Below the pieces are notes generated by a model, which saw nothing but the letters and a program-made list of their open reading frames with translations, did not search any database and had not been told where the DNA came from. A program made the translations under genes and the position numbers. From positions 11,992,253 through 12,056,252 of the forward strand of contig OU744725.1 of NCBI GenBank assembly GCA_916613615.1: a stretch of DNA of 64,000 bases. Direction: 5' to 3'. Source of the DNA: Steromphala cineraria (Eukaryota; Mollusca; Gastropoda; Trochida; Trochidae). Of the stretch, positions 12,376 through 24,200 are shown piece by piece (the first letter of the stretch is position 1; the number at the start of each line of letters is the position of its first letter).

Positions 12376-12862
12376 ATTTATTTTATAACAAGATTGTTGT
12401 ATTTATATCAAAGCGCATTTAGGTTGAGTATGCTAAAAAGAGAATCCGTCGCCTAAGCAACAACATGACGTCATGAGCGTGTCATTGCGTCAGAGCATTT
12501 GTCCATGACGTCAGGACATTGTTGTTATAAGTCACACGTTCCATTGTTATTGTCACTAGTGACTGATAACACGGTTTATTTTCATTGATAGATCTCGGTA
12601 CTTCACCGCAAATCATATAATAATCACTTATACCGCACCTCAGCTTTCGCATTTAGTTTCTTTGTTCACAGCGTAGGTGTCTTGTAGTTTCTTATATGCC
12701 TAAATCTGTTTCTCTCTTTTAGCCTACACTTTAACCATAAGCTTTTCTCTCTCAAAAACCCGAGAGGAGACGTGCCCGGGGTGTTCAGGGGAGGGTCAGA
12801 TTGGACTGATAAAGAATAAGGTTTGACTTAGGTCATTACAGTAAAGAGTTGGTCTCAAATCA

Positions 12863-13619
12863 ATCTAGTTAAAACTAGCTGTGATGTTATCGTCCCCTAA
12901 GTCCTTACGTTACATCTAGCTACTAACCCACCTGGTCCGTGTCACGCATGCGCGGAAATCAGCCAATGAAAACAAAACTGGCTGATCCCTTTGAATCGGA
13001 CAATCTAGTTAATACAAGCTGTTAGAATCGGCCAATCTAGTTAAAACTAGCTGTAATGTTTATTTCCAATAAGTCGTACATTAAATCATTGATATTTATG
13101 CTCATAATGTGTAATATGCAATATAAATCCTAACGACACCCGATTCAAAGAGATCAGCCAGTTCTTTTTCCATTGGTTGATTTCCGGACCAGGTGGGTTA
13201 GTAGCTAGATGTAACGTAAGGACTTAAAGGGGCAGTAGCACGTTTTTTGATAATTTTATATTTAAAATTTCCACTGATACTTGTAAGTTAATGCTAAATG
13301 TATTATTTTGACAGTGTCAGAAATCTCATTACACAAGCCAATCATCCATAGTCAGAGGACAAAGTATGAAGATTCACATAATATCCATTGGCGGCCATTT
13401 TTTTGTGAACACCTTTAATTCATTTTGTGTAAAAAAATGTATCGCATGGCTAAACTTTAGTTATATATTTGAATTATTACTGCTCCATTTAGTTTAAATA
13501 CAGTTTCTTTCAATTGGAACCATTAATTTTCATTTTCATGACATCACCTTATATTCCAACTAAAAACGTGCTACTGCCCCTTTAAGGGACGATAACATTA
13601 CAGCTAGTTTTAACTAGAT
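12863..13619. mobile_element. Fold-back element with long arms, interrupted by a MITE
   Basis: Left arm starts atctagttaaaactagctg, continues through gttatcgtccc, ctaagtccttacgttacatc and acccacctggtccg; the right arm is its inverted copy, split by the TTAA MITE at 13224-13585. The direct repeat ttggtctcaaatca flanks the element at 12849-12862 and 13619-13632. Two further copies of the tctagtta-type motif occur internally. Non-coding. Confidence 0.8.
13224..13585 (-). mobile_element. TTAA-flanked MITE nested in the fold-back element
   Basis: Same family as 9556-9919 but in reverse orientation: aggggcagtagcacgtttttt at the left and aaaaacgtgctactgcccct at the right, with TTAA on both sides. 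It splits the right arm of the surrounding inverted repeat between gtaaggac and gggacgataac, so it is the younger insertion. Confidence 0.9.
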
Positions 13620-13632
13620 TGGTCTCAAATCA

Positions 13633-14441
13633 TCGTAACGGCGTTGTTGAAAGAAAGCAAGGTCAAATATATGTTTTGCTTTGAGAAATAAAACTTCATT
13701 GCAAGATGATGCTAAAGATCATGAAAGCCAACGTTAACCCTTGTTCATAGAAAAGCAAACTGTAAGTGTTTGCAGTAACTTATTTCAATGTAGATACACT
13801 AAATCCTTAAATAGACCCTTTTTAGTACATTCATCCGTCCTTCCAAGTCAAATCTCAGACACACCAATTGTTCAAATCTTAAGAAACCTGGCATATGTCT
13901 AGGCTATATGGTCCCTATATGTGATTTTTTGGTATGGTTCAGGTATGTTCCTTTATAATATTTTTAGATATTCAACTTCTTTCTTTTACCTCTGACTTTA
14001 TGACATGTTTAAAGGTAACTACTGTAAATAGGCATATAATAATATATCCCTAAATATACCTTCATATTTATAACCCTTAACGTTTGCCAAAAGTGTCAAC
14101 CGAGGAACATAATCACAAAATTGGCAAGATTCAAACTTGTACGTCAACAGTATGTCAACAGTAATCGATTTTATTTTCAAATAAAGCCGATTCATGGTCT
14201 TCTAGACCGTTATGGACAATACATGTTCATCAGACGATGAAATGGTTAGTCAAAGGCAGAGTTCTAGAATTATCAAATTAACAAATAGATCAATATATAA
14301 AGAAATGATGACCATGCTCTTGGTTTAGCTGTGATGGTATCTTGATAAGTCGACAATAAAATTATTGCCAATGCTTGATATTGAATGAATGAATGAATAA
14401 AGTTGATGATGAATTAATAAATGAATGAATGCGAAGCCTAC
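13633..14441. other. Unassigned, 3' of copy D
   Basis: This is where exons 4-8 of copy D would be expected. No trace of them was found, and no other gene or element was recognised. Confidence 0.4.
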
Positions 14442-15302
14442 TTTTGTCCGGTTGAAGTGACATCGGTTGAAGTGACAGATGTCGGCAAGTTTCTTCCATG
14501 GCTCCTTAGGATAATGCAGGGCGTAGAACTCGAGTTCTTCTTTAGTGAAGGTCCGAACCCAGGCCTTGATGTGCTTACATACCGCTCCACTCGCCGATCC
14601 TTGCTGGGAGAGGATTATTTTGCTGTTACAAATAAAGGCACATGTTTCTTATTAATGACATTGAAGGTACTTATGAAACAAACAAAAATTCATAATTGTC
14701 TTATAGAAGGTAACTACGAATCTTCTTTGTTCAAGTCTGATTTAAATGGACTGTGTTCTGACAAAGGTGGCTTCATTCAGGTCATGGGGGAGAAGATGCG
14801 GACTAGTTTATGTTGAACCACGATATATAGGGACAATATTTTTACAATATGTTTATGCCTCAGTGGCGATACAGCTTAGGGCATAGTAGCCCTATGTAAA
14901 GGAAAATATCAACTTGTGATGTGATAATGTTAAGACACAAAAGTAAACAATCTTAGTTAGCCCTGGTTATCAATACCAATGACCCTTTACTCAGGGTACC
15001 CTTAGTATTTACGAGGACGATAAGGATATTCTTAGAAAAAGTAACATGCAACAGAAAACTGGATTTTTATTTCAAATAGTACTTTTAAAATGTTCTCTCA
15101 GGAATATTATGTTTTATTAAAAAAATAATTTATTTCATGCTAAAACAACCATCAGTTAAATTTAACTGGAGAATACTTCAAGTTCTTTATTCATAGGCCA
15201 AAGGCCAAAAAGAAACATAACATTACAATTTGTATACAGCAGTTGTGGGTGGATGATGGGTAACACAATGTGGCTTACGAATGTATCAATATTTTATACA
15301 TC

Positions 15303-15645
15303 TCAGAAGCCTAAGTATATAACAGTTGAATTAAGAAGTTACATTTTGTTTATAATCACTCATGATGTGATAAACACATTTCAATAGATTCATAATGATG
15401 GCTTGACATGGATTATTTATCCATTGGATATATTTTACCATATAGGAGGTGAATAATAATAAATTGGCACATGACAGAAGCCTAAGTACATGTATATAGC
15501 GGTTGAATTAAGAAGTTACATTTTGTTTATAAACACTCATGATGTGATAAACACATTTCGATAAATTCAAAATGATGTCTTGACATGGATTATTCATCAA
15601 TTGGATAAATTTTACCATACTGGTGAATAATAATAAATTGGTACA
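15303..15645. repeat. Tandem duplication, two units of about 172 bp
   Basis: cagaagcctaagtat-type start, then gttgaattaagaagttacat, cactcatgatgtgataaaca and a gaataataataaattgg end occur twice in direct order. Lies beside the LINE relic in intron 2 of copy D. Confidence 0.8.
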
Positions 15646-15978
15646 TAGCGTTTAAGATAATTAGAATAGAAAGGGCATACTAATAACACATGATATTCAT
15701 CTTCAATATCGTTTCCACAGTGACAACAAAGACGCCTTTCAAAAGGCAGTTTCATATTACTCCATCGCCCTCTTTCTATCATAAACATATGTGAACTTAG
15801 ACGAAAACGGGACAATGCAAGTAAATAGCTGATACTTAACAGACACTTGGATATGTTTGTTATTATTAAATAACTGATATAAGGAGAAAAGTGCTTTAGT
15901 ACTTTGTTCGGCTAATGTTTTTTGACATTCCGAGAAACTTCCAGACAATGAAAACACGATTCCCAACTTTGACTTCAT
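15612..15978 (-). mobile_element. LINE relic, RT thumb plus C-terminal zinc knuckle
   Basis: Minus strand, two overlapping frames. 15978 downward reads KLGIVFSLSGSFSECQKTLA then KALFSLYQL, the RT thumb pattern of non-LTR elements. A second frame from 15815 reads RFRLSSHMFMIERGRW then ERRLCCHCGNDIEDEYHVLL-C, with the Cys-x2-Cys...His-x4-Cys zinc-binding end typical of such RTs. The stretch between them is deleted and the frame shifted, so it is dead. Confidence 0.65.
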
Positions 15979-17380
15979 CTCCTAACTGGAGGTTTTATTG
16001 CATTCAAGTTTTCAATGTCTGACTTCAGTTTCCCAATCTTCTTCCTTTCAACCTTCATCCCTGAGAGTTGAAATTGCTTCAGTTTTTTCTCATGAACTCT
16101 TATTTGACGACCAGCATCAAGCAGAGTAACCGCCTTCAGCACTTCGACCAGACCACATTCGTCTCTGTTCTTCAGCAAAGCGTCTGCTAGGGTGTAGTCG
16201 TGCCGTGCCCATGCAGCAACCAGTGCTCGCACGATAGCATCTGGAAATGGTATATATTTCCTTGTCATAAAACGTGTTGTTTTAAGTTGCTCTTTGTCTG
16301 AAGATATCAGCTTCAGGAACACATGCTCCTCAAAATGGTTGGTTTGTATAAAACCAGAGGAGTATATATCGTCCTTGAACAAACGAATTAGAATTTTTTA
16401 ACAAACGATTTTTTAACAAACGAAATTCGGATTGGAATTCTGAACCTGTATGGGGAACGTGTGTTTCCCTCACTCTCTTGTTTATATTTTCAATCAAAAT
16501 CTAGGAAGAGGAATGTTACCTTTACTAACACAACACCATAATTGTCTTGTTGGATTTCCCTCGTATGGTCTGAGTAATTGGTGGGTGAAATGACTAAAAT
16601 CATGCATCATTGTCATTACCCGGATTAGAGTGTGTCTTAATGCTGTACTGTTAATTGTTTGTTAATTGTTATCTTTGGCTTCTTCTTCTTCCCTGGGTGG
16701 AAGTCCCGATCTGTACCAGGCTTTTTGAAGAGAAAGCGTGAATATAAATAGATGAAATCAACAGACTCCACCAGCTAGTCCTCAGTCGACTGATGGTTAT
16801 GCGTTCAGTTTACAGAGCGAAGGGTTCCAGTTTCGAATCCAGCAATCTCTTCTAAAAAACGTTTAACCTTGTATCGTTTTCAATAAAAATTTTGATAGGA
16901 ATTGGTTTGTAAATCTTACAAATTATTTTAAATCTCCTTTCGGGGCTTACTTTCAATTTGAACCTGCTATCAGGTCTTTCTATCAAAAATATAACTTCAT
17001 ACCGGCTTATTCTCGGAAGTAAAACCTCTTAAGAGGTTATTCCTAGTTAAAAGGCAACTTACAAAATAACAAACAGAATCTGTCCTAGGTTTACAATAAC
17101 AGGATACGAATAATTTGTTAGGCGTATATTTCTTCAGTTGAGGAAAATAGTCAAAATCTTATCTAACATTAGCATAACCATGATTCATTAAGAAGTTGAT
17201 GAGTTTTATACTTAATCAACGATATTTCACTCACTTTGAGCAATAACAACGCCTCTTTTCCGGAGAACACCGAGTGTTGCCGCATACCTTTCTTCGTTAG
17301 CGTTCTGTCCCTGTATATGTAGAGCAACGGACGCAGTTCCTGTGAAGAATTCTCTCGGTTCTGTTTCAATGTCCAGCTGC

Positions 17381-18721
17381 ATCTCGTTAAGATTATTCTA
17401 AAACCAAGCTTCTTCGAAGGTATGAAGATTAATTTATTTCAAGTTTTAAACCACAGGCCCAAAGAACAGACATATGATACACATCGCAATAGAACTTTAT
17501 GTCATGCGAATTATTTCTTTCAATACCTCCGTATCATGTGTTGCTGTCCTTTTGTCAGACCAGTGAAATTTATCTTTCATGATGGATCAAGGTTCGTTCA
17601 CTGTAAGTTGTTAACAATGGCCGAGGATTGTTATCTAGCGTCAACACTATGAAGTCGGACAATCGAATTGAGTCTGGCTTAAGCCATATAGTTCAGGATA
17701 GAAGTCCTTTATGTACGACGATTCAAAAAAAATTTTTTTTAATAAATATTATTTTTAGATATCTTTTAGTAATTAAATAGCAATGTCTACATAATATTGA
17801 TTGATAACATCATGGTTATTAGCTTTACAACTCTGGAATTGTAATTCATTTAAAATGTTTCTTTATTACAAATAATCGCATCACTCGACGTTCATCTTGA
17901 AAATATGATTGATCCATTCATAAATCATGCCCTAACTTTCTTCAAAAGTCAGATTCAAAATGTTTTAAAAAGAAATTGGCAAAAAATATTTATACCAAGA
18001 GAGAGATCAACATTATACAATAGAGTCAAACATTGATAAGCAATTTACAAAGATCACCGGTGTTTTTATTTCAACAACTGACATTTTTTTCAGGGACTAC
18101 ATTCGATTGACTATCCCAACAACATTAAAGTCGACCCTTATGAAAATTAAAAAAAGACCATGTGCAGGGAACAGATTTCAGTTTGTTAGAGGATTGGGGT
18201 CATTGCTTTAAGTTGGGACCCACATGGATTCTGTGTTCTACTTGCTGAAACTTCTCAGCTATGTTGTGAACGATTTGTGTGTGAGTGTAATGATAAAAAT
18301 ACTAGCAGACGTTGAGATCTGCATTCATCGTGTATACCGAGGATATTACAAAATTAAATCAATATTTGATGCATTTTATACGAAAATAAGTTCTAAAGCT
18401 GTAAATAAACTACGTTTCAAAATTGTTTAGATATTATGTAATCTTTCGTAAATAGGTCTTTATACAAAGTCAGCATTTCAAGGTTTTGGGTGTCTAGATG
18501 TACCCTAAAACACAGTAGTGGTAAGTTCTTTCGAGGGGCGATACCACAGACAAATTAGGAGAAGCCGTGCTTGTTTATGGTATCGAACAGAGAACACATC
18601 AACTAATCGCACCCTTGATGTGAAGAGGTAAGATATACAATAGAGCCATCGCATCTCTGGTTATACAAAGTAGTTTTCCCCTGATATTAACCTGATAACT
18701 GCACCACGTGGTGTATTTACC
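17381..18721. other. Former upstream region of copy D and intergenic DNA
   Basis: 17500-17600 is homologous to the copy C upstream region, showing that the promoter was duplicated with D while about 100-150 bp holding the start codon and RGG tract were lost. The remaining sequence to 18721 shows nothing supportable. Confidence 0.4.
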
Positions 18722-19597
18722 GTTACACCCCTTGGGCGGTTATATCTCTTCTTTTTTCAATTGGTTTTAACTCATAACTACCTTCTTATAGGTATTTACC
18801 CCTTACACCCCTTGGGAAGTTATTGCCTTTAATTTAGTTGAATGTTATATGCCGTGAGATCCATCCGCGTACATGTAGGTTGGTTATCTCATAACCACCT
18901 TGGTCGGTTATAAGATTGTAAATAATCGCAAACATTTGGACTTGTAAAATTTAGATTTCTTATCAAACAAGAAAGTTAAGATATATGAACAAGGAAAGCG
19001 GGATTCGAACCAGGGACCACTATGTTGTCAAGCAGTGCTCTTACCTGTTGAGATACCTAGGATCCATGCCAATTGACAATTTTGTGTGTCATGTTTGGTT
19101 TTTTATTTTCCCCTATAAATATATATTAATATTGCAATAAAATAGTTTTTAATGTAAGGAATCAAGTTTTTAGTTCTAAAACCCTAAGCAGCGGGTATTG
19201 TAAGTAGTCTAAAATAGTATTCTTATCAAGACATATCAAATTAGCAAATGGGTCACTAAAAGGTTTTTCAATTATTTGAATGTAAACCAATTTAGTTGAA
19301 ACACCGTCATAAAATAGTTTTTATTGTTTATTTCTAAAACTCTAATCGGAGGGTATTTTAAATATTTTTTCTCATCAAGACATGATAAACCCGCGAATGA
19401 TATCAGTAAAACGTTTTTAAATTAACTGTAATATAAACAAATTAAGTTGAAACCATTGCAGGAGTCTTCCGCGGGAATGTAAGTCAAATAATAACCCGTT
19501 TGCCTCGGGTTATGGAAATAACCTCTGCTCGGGCTACGCCCTCGCGAGGTTATTTTCCATAACCCCTCGGTACCGGGTTATTATTTACTACATAAGG
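18722..19597. repeat. Dispersed repeat, copy 2, with tRNA-like segment and terminal palindrome
   Basis: Longer copy of the element at 3985-4617. On the minus strand, about 19010-19072 reads as a tRNA-like unit with A box (acaggtaagagcac) and B box (ggttcgaatcccg); T-stem pairing is poor. An internal partial duplication of the aaatagtttttattg block is present. Ends in the same palindrome (about 19487-19590). Confidence 0.7.
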
Positions 19598-21259
19598 TTC
19601 TTGCCATATATGACTTTAACCAATCAAAACACGTCCGTTCAAAATAGGTTCTCAAATTAAAAAACAAAGATAGATAAGGTATTTAATCAGTACTGTTATT
19701 GTCTGAGTTTTTTCACCAGTTTTATTGACATTGATATAAAGATGCATATAATTTTATATTAACAAACTTATTCTCTTTTTTTCGGTCAAAACACACTAAA
19801 TTCATTAAAACCGCAAAGAACATGTCCTTTCAGGGCAAGAATATCATATATAGATACCAAACAAAAGGCTCTTTGTATTCAACTTCATTACCATCTCTCG
19901 TCAATAATTTGGAAGTGGCTTTACTCACAGCATTGCTTATAGATTCAATTGATTTGTTAAAAATTGCGAAACCTCATTTATATAAGGGTACAGTTCATAC
20001 AATCTAGTACAACAAAGAGTTGTTGTTGCAAATCGCCTCTTGTGATCACCAAATCTCAGAAAATGGAGCCTTGCACCGAAACAACCTTCGCTGCAGCGTC
20101 ACAAGCCACTTCTCTACTGCAGCAGAAATGACGTTGATTGCTTTCTTTCTCCAACCCCCGCAATAAAATAATCTCCTAACAAAAATACCATAGCGTATAT
20201 GAAAGACACAATTCAGTATTTAAACACAAAGATGACTTTATTGTTGGAGATTAAATTATGTATATAACAAATATACAAGGAATATAATTTCTGTCACAGT
20301 TGGAGTCACAAAAGTAATATCACGGGATGCAAAATGCAAAATGCGTATACGTCAAATCGTAAATTACATGTTGAAATTAATTCATGTTTATTCAAGTACA
20401 GCTAATTTATGACAATTAACAGGAAAGAGTCTTCTAGTAAATGTCTATGCCTTCTTAAATATCTTCTAAAATAAAACAGTTTTGATCATCGCTAAAATCA
20501 TCTTATCATTAATTGAGTATGTGATTTGGTATGTGATAATTAAGAAAACTATGCTGCAATATTGCCCACAGTTCTTTGAAAAATGTAACTTATTTATTAC
20601 ATTGTTAGGAGTTTTGCAACGGGGTGTGCTTTTATCATAAAAAATAAACATATAAAATAACATGATATATATAAAACACAAGGAGACAATGATAAGAAGT
20701 AATAACAATGAGCATTTGCATTCTCATTCAGAGCATTTTCTTTCTCGTATATGATTGTTCAGCATTTTTACATCTAGAAATCAAAGGTTAATGAGTAAAT
20801 ACAGCAACAATTCTCTCATTATTGTTAACACAATTTTTTGTCATAAGTCTATTACATGATTTATGCAATTCAATGTTAATATATCAGTGACTAAAGAGGT
20901 GATACACATTTATGTCACAGATGAGATGACGTCAGTGCTTACGAAAAATAAATCAAAGGTTGCAAAATTACCCATTTAAACAAGCTTATCAACATGTCAT
21001 GCAGCAACAAAAAAAAGGCTTTTCGATAGATATTGATGATAAAGACTTTTTTTAAATAAATTAACAATTAGCACTTTGGTAATCAAGTCGTCAAAACTAT
21101 GAAATATTTCCAGGGAGCTTGTGAAAGAATAAGATCAGTGCCCATAACATATTTTAGGCTTTGAATACAAGTGCTTTATGGTCCACTGTTTAAAAATGCA
21201 GATAAAGGTATTGCAGGTGTAAAATTTACAGAATTACAACAACAATTCAATTTCCTTAT
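19598..21259. other. Intergenic, downstream of copy B
   Basis: About 1.66 kb, very AT-rich. No exon or transposon recognised; it should include the 3' untranslated region of copy B. Confidence 0.35.
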
Positions 21260-24200
21260 CTATGACCCATTAGCAGTTTCCCTTTTTATCTGATCAAAGA
21301 CTACATTGAGCCCTTTTGATTTGATGGTTTCCTGGAGATCGGTGATTTCGTCCTTGAACTTTGCCGAGTCAGATGACAAGAGCCCGAAGAGGTTGTCCAG
21401 CTTGGTCAGATCAGGACGACTTCCCTCAAGTCGGAACTGGAGTGGACTGAAGTTCATAGTTTCCAGTTCCTGTACCATCTGCCCCTTTGCATGCTGGGAA
21501 CGGAGGAACGAGACAAAAACCAGCTTCGCGGGGTACACCTCGTCATGGTACTTCTTATATAGGTTGGCAAAGCTGAAACATAAAAATATTATATTCATGT
21601 AACGGTCAAAGATCATTACAAAGAAATGCTGTTATTTTGTATCGGTTGTCTACAAAATGGGCAAAGCTTAAAGATGGACATTGAAGAAAGGTAAAGAGGA
21701 ATGACATTCAAATCAGCTATTCTTAAAACAATACTTACTTTTCACCATGACATTGTCCATTTTCCTCTTCATCGGTGACCATGATGAATGTCTTCACGAC
21801 TTCCTTCCTCTCATAAAATGGCCACAAACTTGCTGCTGGAGTTGTTCCCCCTCCTGCGTGGGTCGTCACAGCCAGCTCCAAAACTTCTGTAATATTTTTG
21901 GGCAGATATGGTGCGTCTCTGTTTTCTGTGTTGAAAAACACCAGCTTAGCTGAGCAGATTGCCGTTAGTAAGCTTGCGATGATGGTACTGGTTTGGATCG
22001 CAATTTCCATGGAACCGGAAGCATCTCCGATGACAACGATAGGAGCCTCTAGTTGTAGCCTTTAAGAAAAGGTACCCGAGTCAGCTATATGTGTTATAGA
22101 ACTTATACAGTGTAAGAATAATCACATACTCATAACTAATAATATATTAACATATTCTTGCTCGATTGACAAAAGACATAACTCCATTAAGATTATAATG
22201 CTAGCAAGGCTTGTCACTGATTGTGCAACATCTACATATTTCAGAATTACATGCATAAGTCATCGCCTCTCATTAATGAAAATACCTTTATTTATATGTT
22301 TGTTTTGTTCCATAATTCAATTTTTTTGCTTCTGAATTGAAAACTACAAATTAAAGAACTCACTTGATGTTGGTAAGCCTTGTTTCGCCTAGAGGCAGAA
22401 GTTTCGGGAAGAAACAAACTTTTGTTGGATTTTCCTCTCTTTGTGAATCAGAGTTTCTGCTATAATAACGTCTGGTCTGAATATCCTCTCGGATTATTTT
22501 CAGCGTCAGTAGCCTCTCAAGCAGCTTCCCATTGGGTAATTCCACTTTATCTCCTGCGTCCAGTCGCTGTTCGATAATTTTGTCTACCTCGAGACACTGA
22601 AGATCTTCGTACCACCTGGAATTAATGAAAATCATATTTCATAAATAAAGCACATAGCTGTTTCCAACGTATTTCTAAAAACCTTAAAATTACTAAAAAA
22701 GGAACGTTGCCAACAGTTCTTCCTTGTAACCCACTCCATCATGAAATTACAGTTGAACACGGATGTAGCGAACTCGGAAATAGCGAAGTCCTGTTAAAAG
22801 CCCAATTATGGCGGCCAAACGCGAGATGCAAACACCGGATATAGCAAACTAAATTCTTTGGTTCCTTGGAGTTCGTTATATCAATGTTCTACTGTATAAT
22901 TATCTATAGTAAAAGCATTCTACCGAGAAGAAATCGTTCTGGAGAAAATGAAGATAGGCTTGCAGAGTTATGGTCAAATTGAAAATTAAGCTTACCGTAT
23001 TTCCTCGAATAGACGCCGGGTCTCGAATAGAGGCCGGGGGTATGGCTGTTTTAAGTAAATACACGCCGGGTCTCGAATAGACGCCGGGTCTCGAATAAAC
23101 GTCGGGTTATAAGTTGATTAATTAAAATACCCGTAGTTGAATTGAAATAAAGTATTCCCCCTTTACACCATCTATAATATCTGTTTCCTACTAAAAAATA
23201 AATAGACGCCGGCCTCGAATAGATGCCGGGTCTCGAATACACGCCGTAGGTAAAGGGGGTCTGAAAAAATACACGCCGGGGGCGTCTATTCGAGGAAATA
23301 CGGCATTCTGTGTTAAAAAATAGAGCCAGTGGCTCTGTAGCTCATCAGGCTTCATATCAATTTTGATTTAGGGTGTGGCAAATGTGGTTTCTCCCTTACT
23401 TTGGACCACAGGGTCACCAAATGTACAATTTGGATTCCTCCTTATCTAACTTAGGAGTTTGCACACAAAGTTTCAGCTTTCTAGGCCTTATGCTTCTTGA
23501 GAAAAAGATTAGGTTAAAGGGTGTGACCCCTGAGGCCCTTTTTAGGGTCACAGGCCCACAAAAGCTATAAATCATAATCCTCACTAGTCAAAGAGTATAT
23601 TCACAAGGTTTCAGCTTTCTGGGCCTATTGCTTCTGGAGAAGGAGATGAAAACAGATTTTAAGAGCGTGGTCCCTCTGGCCCTTAATAAGGGTCAAAGGG
23701 CCACCAAAGCTACAATTTAAAATCCTCACTAGTCAAGGAGTCTGTACACAAAGTTTCAGCTTTCTAGGCTTTATGCTTTTGGAGAAGATGAAAATAGGTT
23801 TTTAGAGCATGGCCCCCGTGGCCCTTATTAGGGGCCAAAGGGCCAACAAAGCTACAATTTTTAATCCTCACTAGTCAAGGAGTATGTACACAAAGTTTCA
23901 GCTTTCTAGGCCTTATGGTTCTGGAGAAGAAGATGTAAATAGGTTTTTAGGGCGTGGCCCCTGTGGCCCTTTTTAGGGGTCACAGGGCCACCAAAGCTAC
24001 AATTTTTAATCCTCACTAGTCAAGGAGTATGTACACAAAGTTTCAGCTTTCTAGGCCTTATGGTTCTGGAGAAGAAGTCGAAATTCCACAAAGTTTACGG
24101 ACGGACGGACGGATGGACGCCGGACACCATGCCATGCCATAAGCCCATCGGGCCTTACAGGCCAGATGAGCTAAAAAGTATCATAGCTTCAACTTTAAAT

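Larger units (their letters stand above)
14442..17380 (-). pseudogene. Ro60-like RGG/vWA paralogue, copy D, decayed (exons 1-3 only)
   Basis: Three exon remnants are recognised. Exon 1 (17235-17380) keeps the QLDIETEPREFF to GVVIAQ part but has lost the ATG and the whole RGG tract. Exon 2 (15987-16240, 254 nt) is intact and closest to copy B. Exon 3 (14442-14603) is near-identical to exon 3 of B and C but has a 15-bp in-frame tandem duplication, giving CHFNR twice. Splice sites of these three are preserved. No exons 4-8 exist before the next gene, so the vWA domain is absent. A LINE relic and a local duplication sit in intron 2. A short expressed RNA is possible but no product comparable to the other copies. 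Confidence 0.8.

Noticed and set aside
16775..16855. tRNA-like segment (gggttccagtttcgaatcc)
   Set aside because: Only a weak B-box resemblance; no convincing A box or cloverleaf.
19010..19072. tRNA gene on the minus strand
   Set aside because: A and B boxes are present, but acceptor and T stems do not pair properly and the segment is part of a dispersed repeat.
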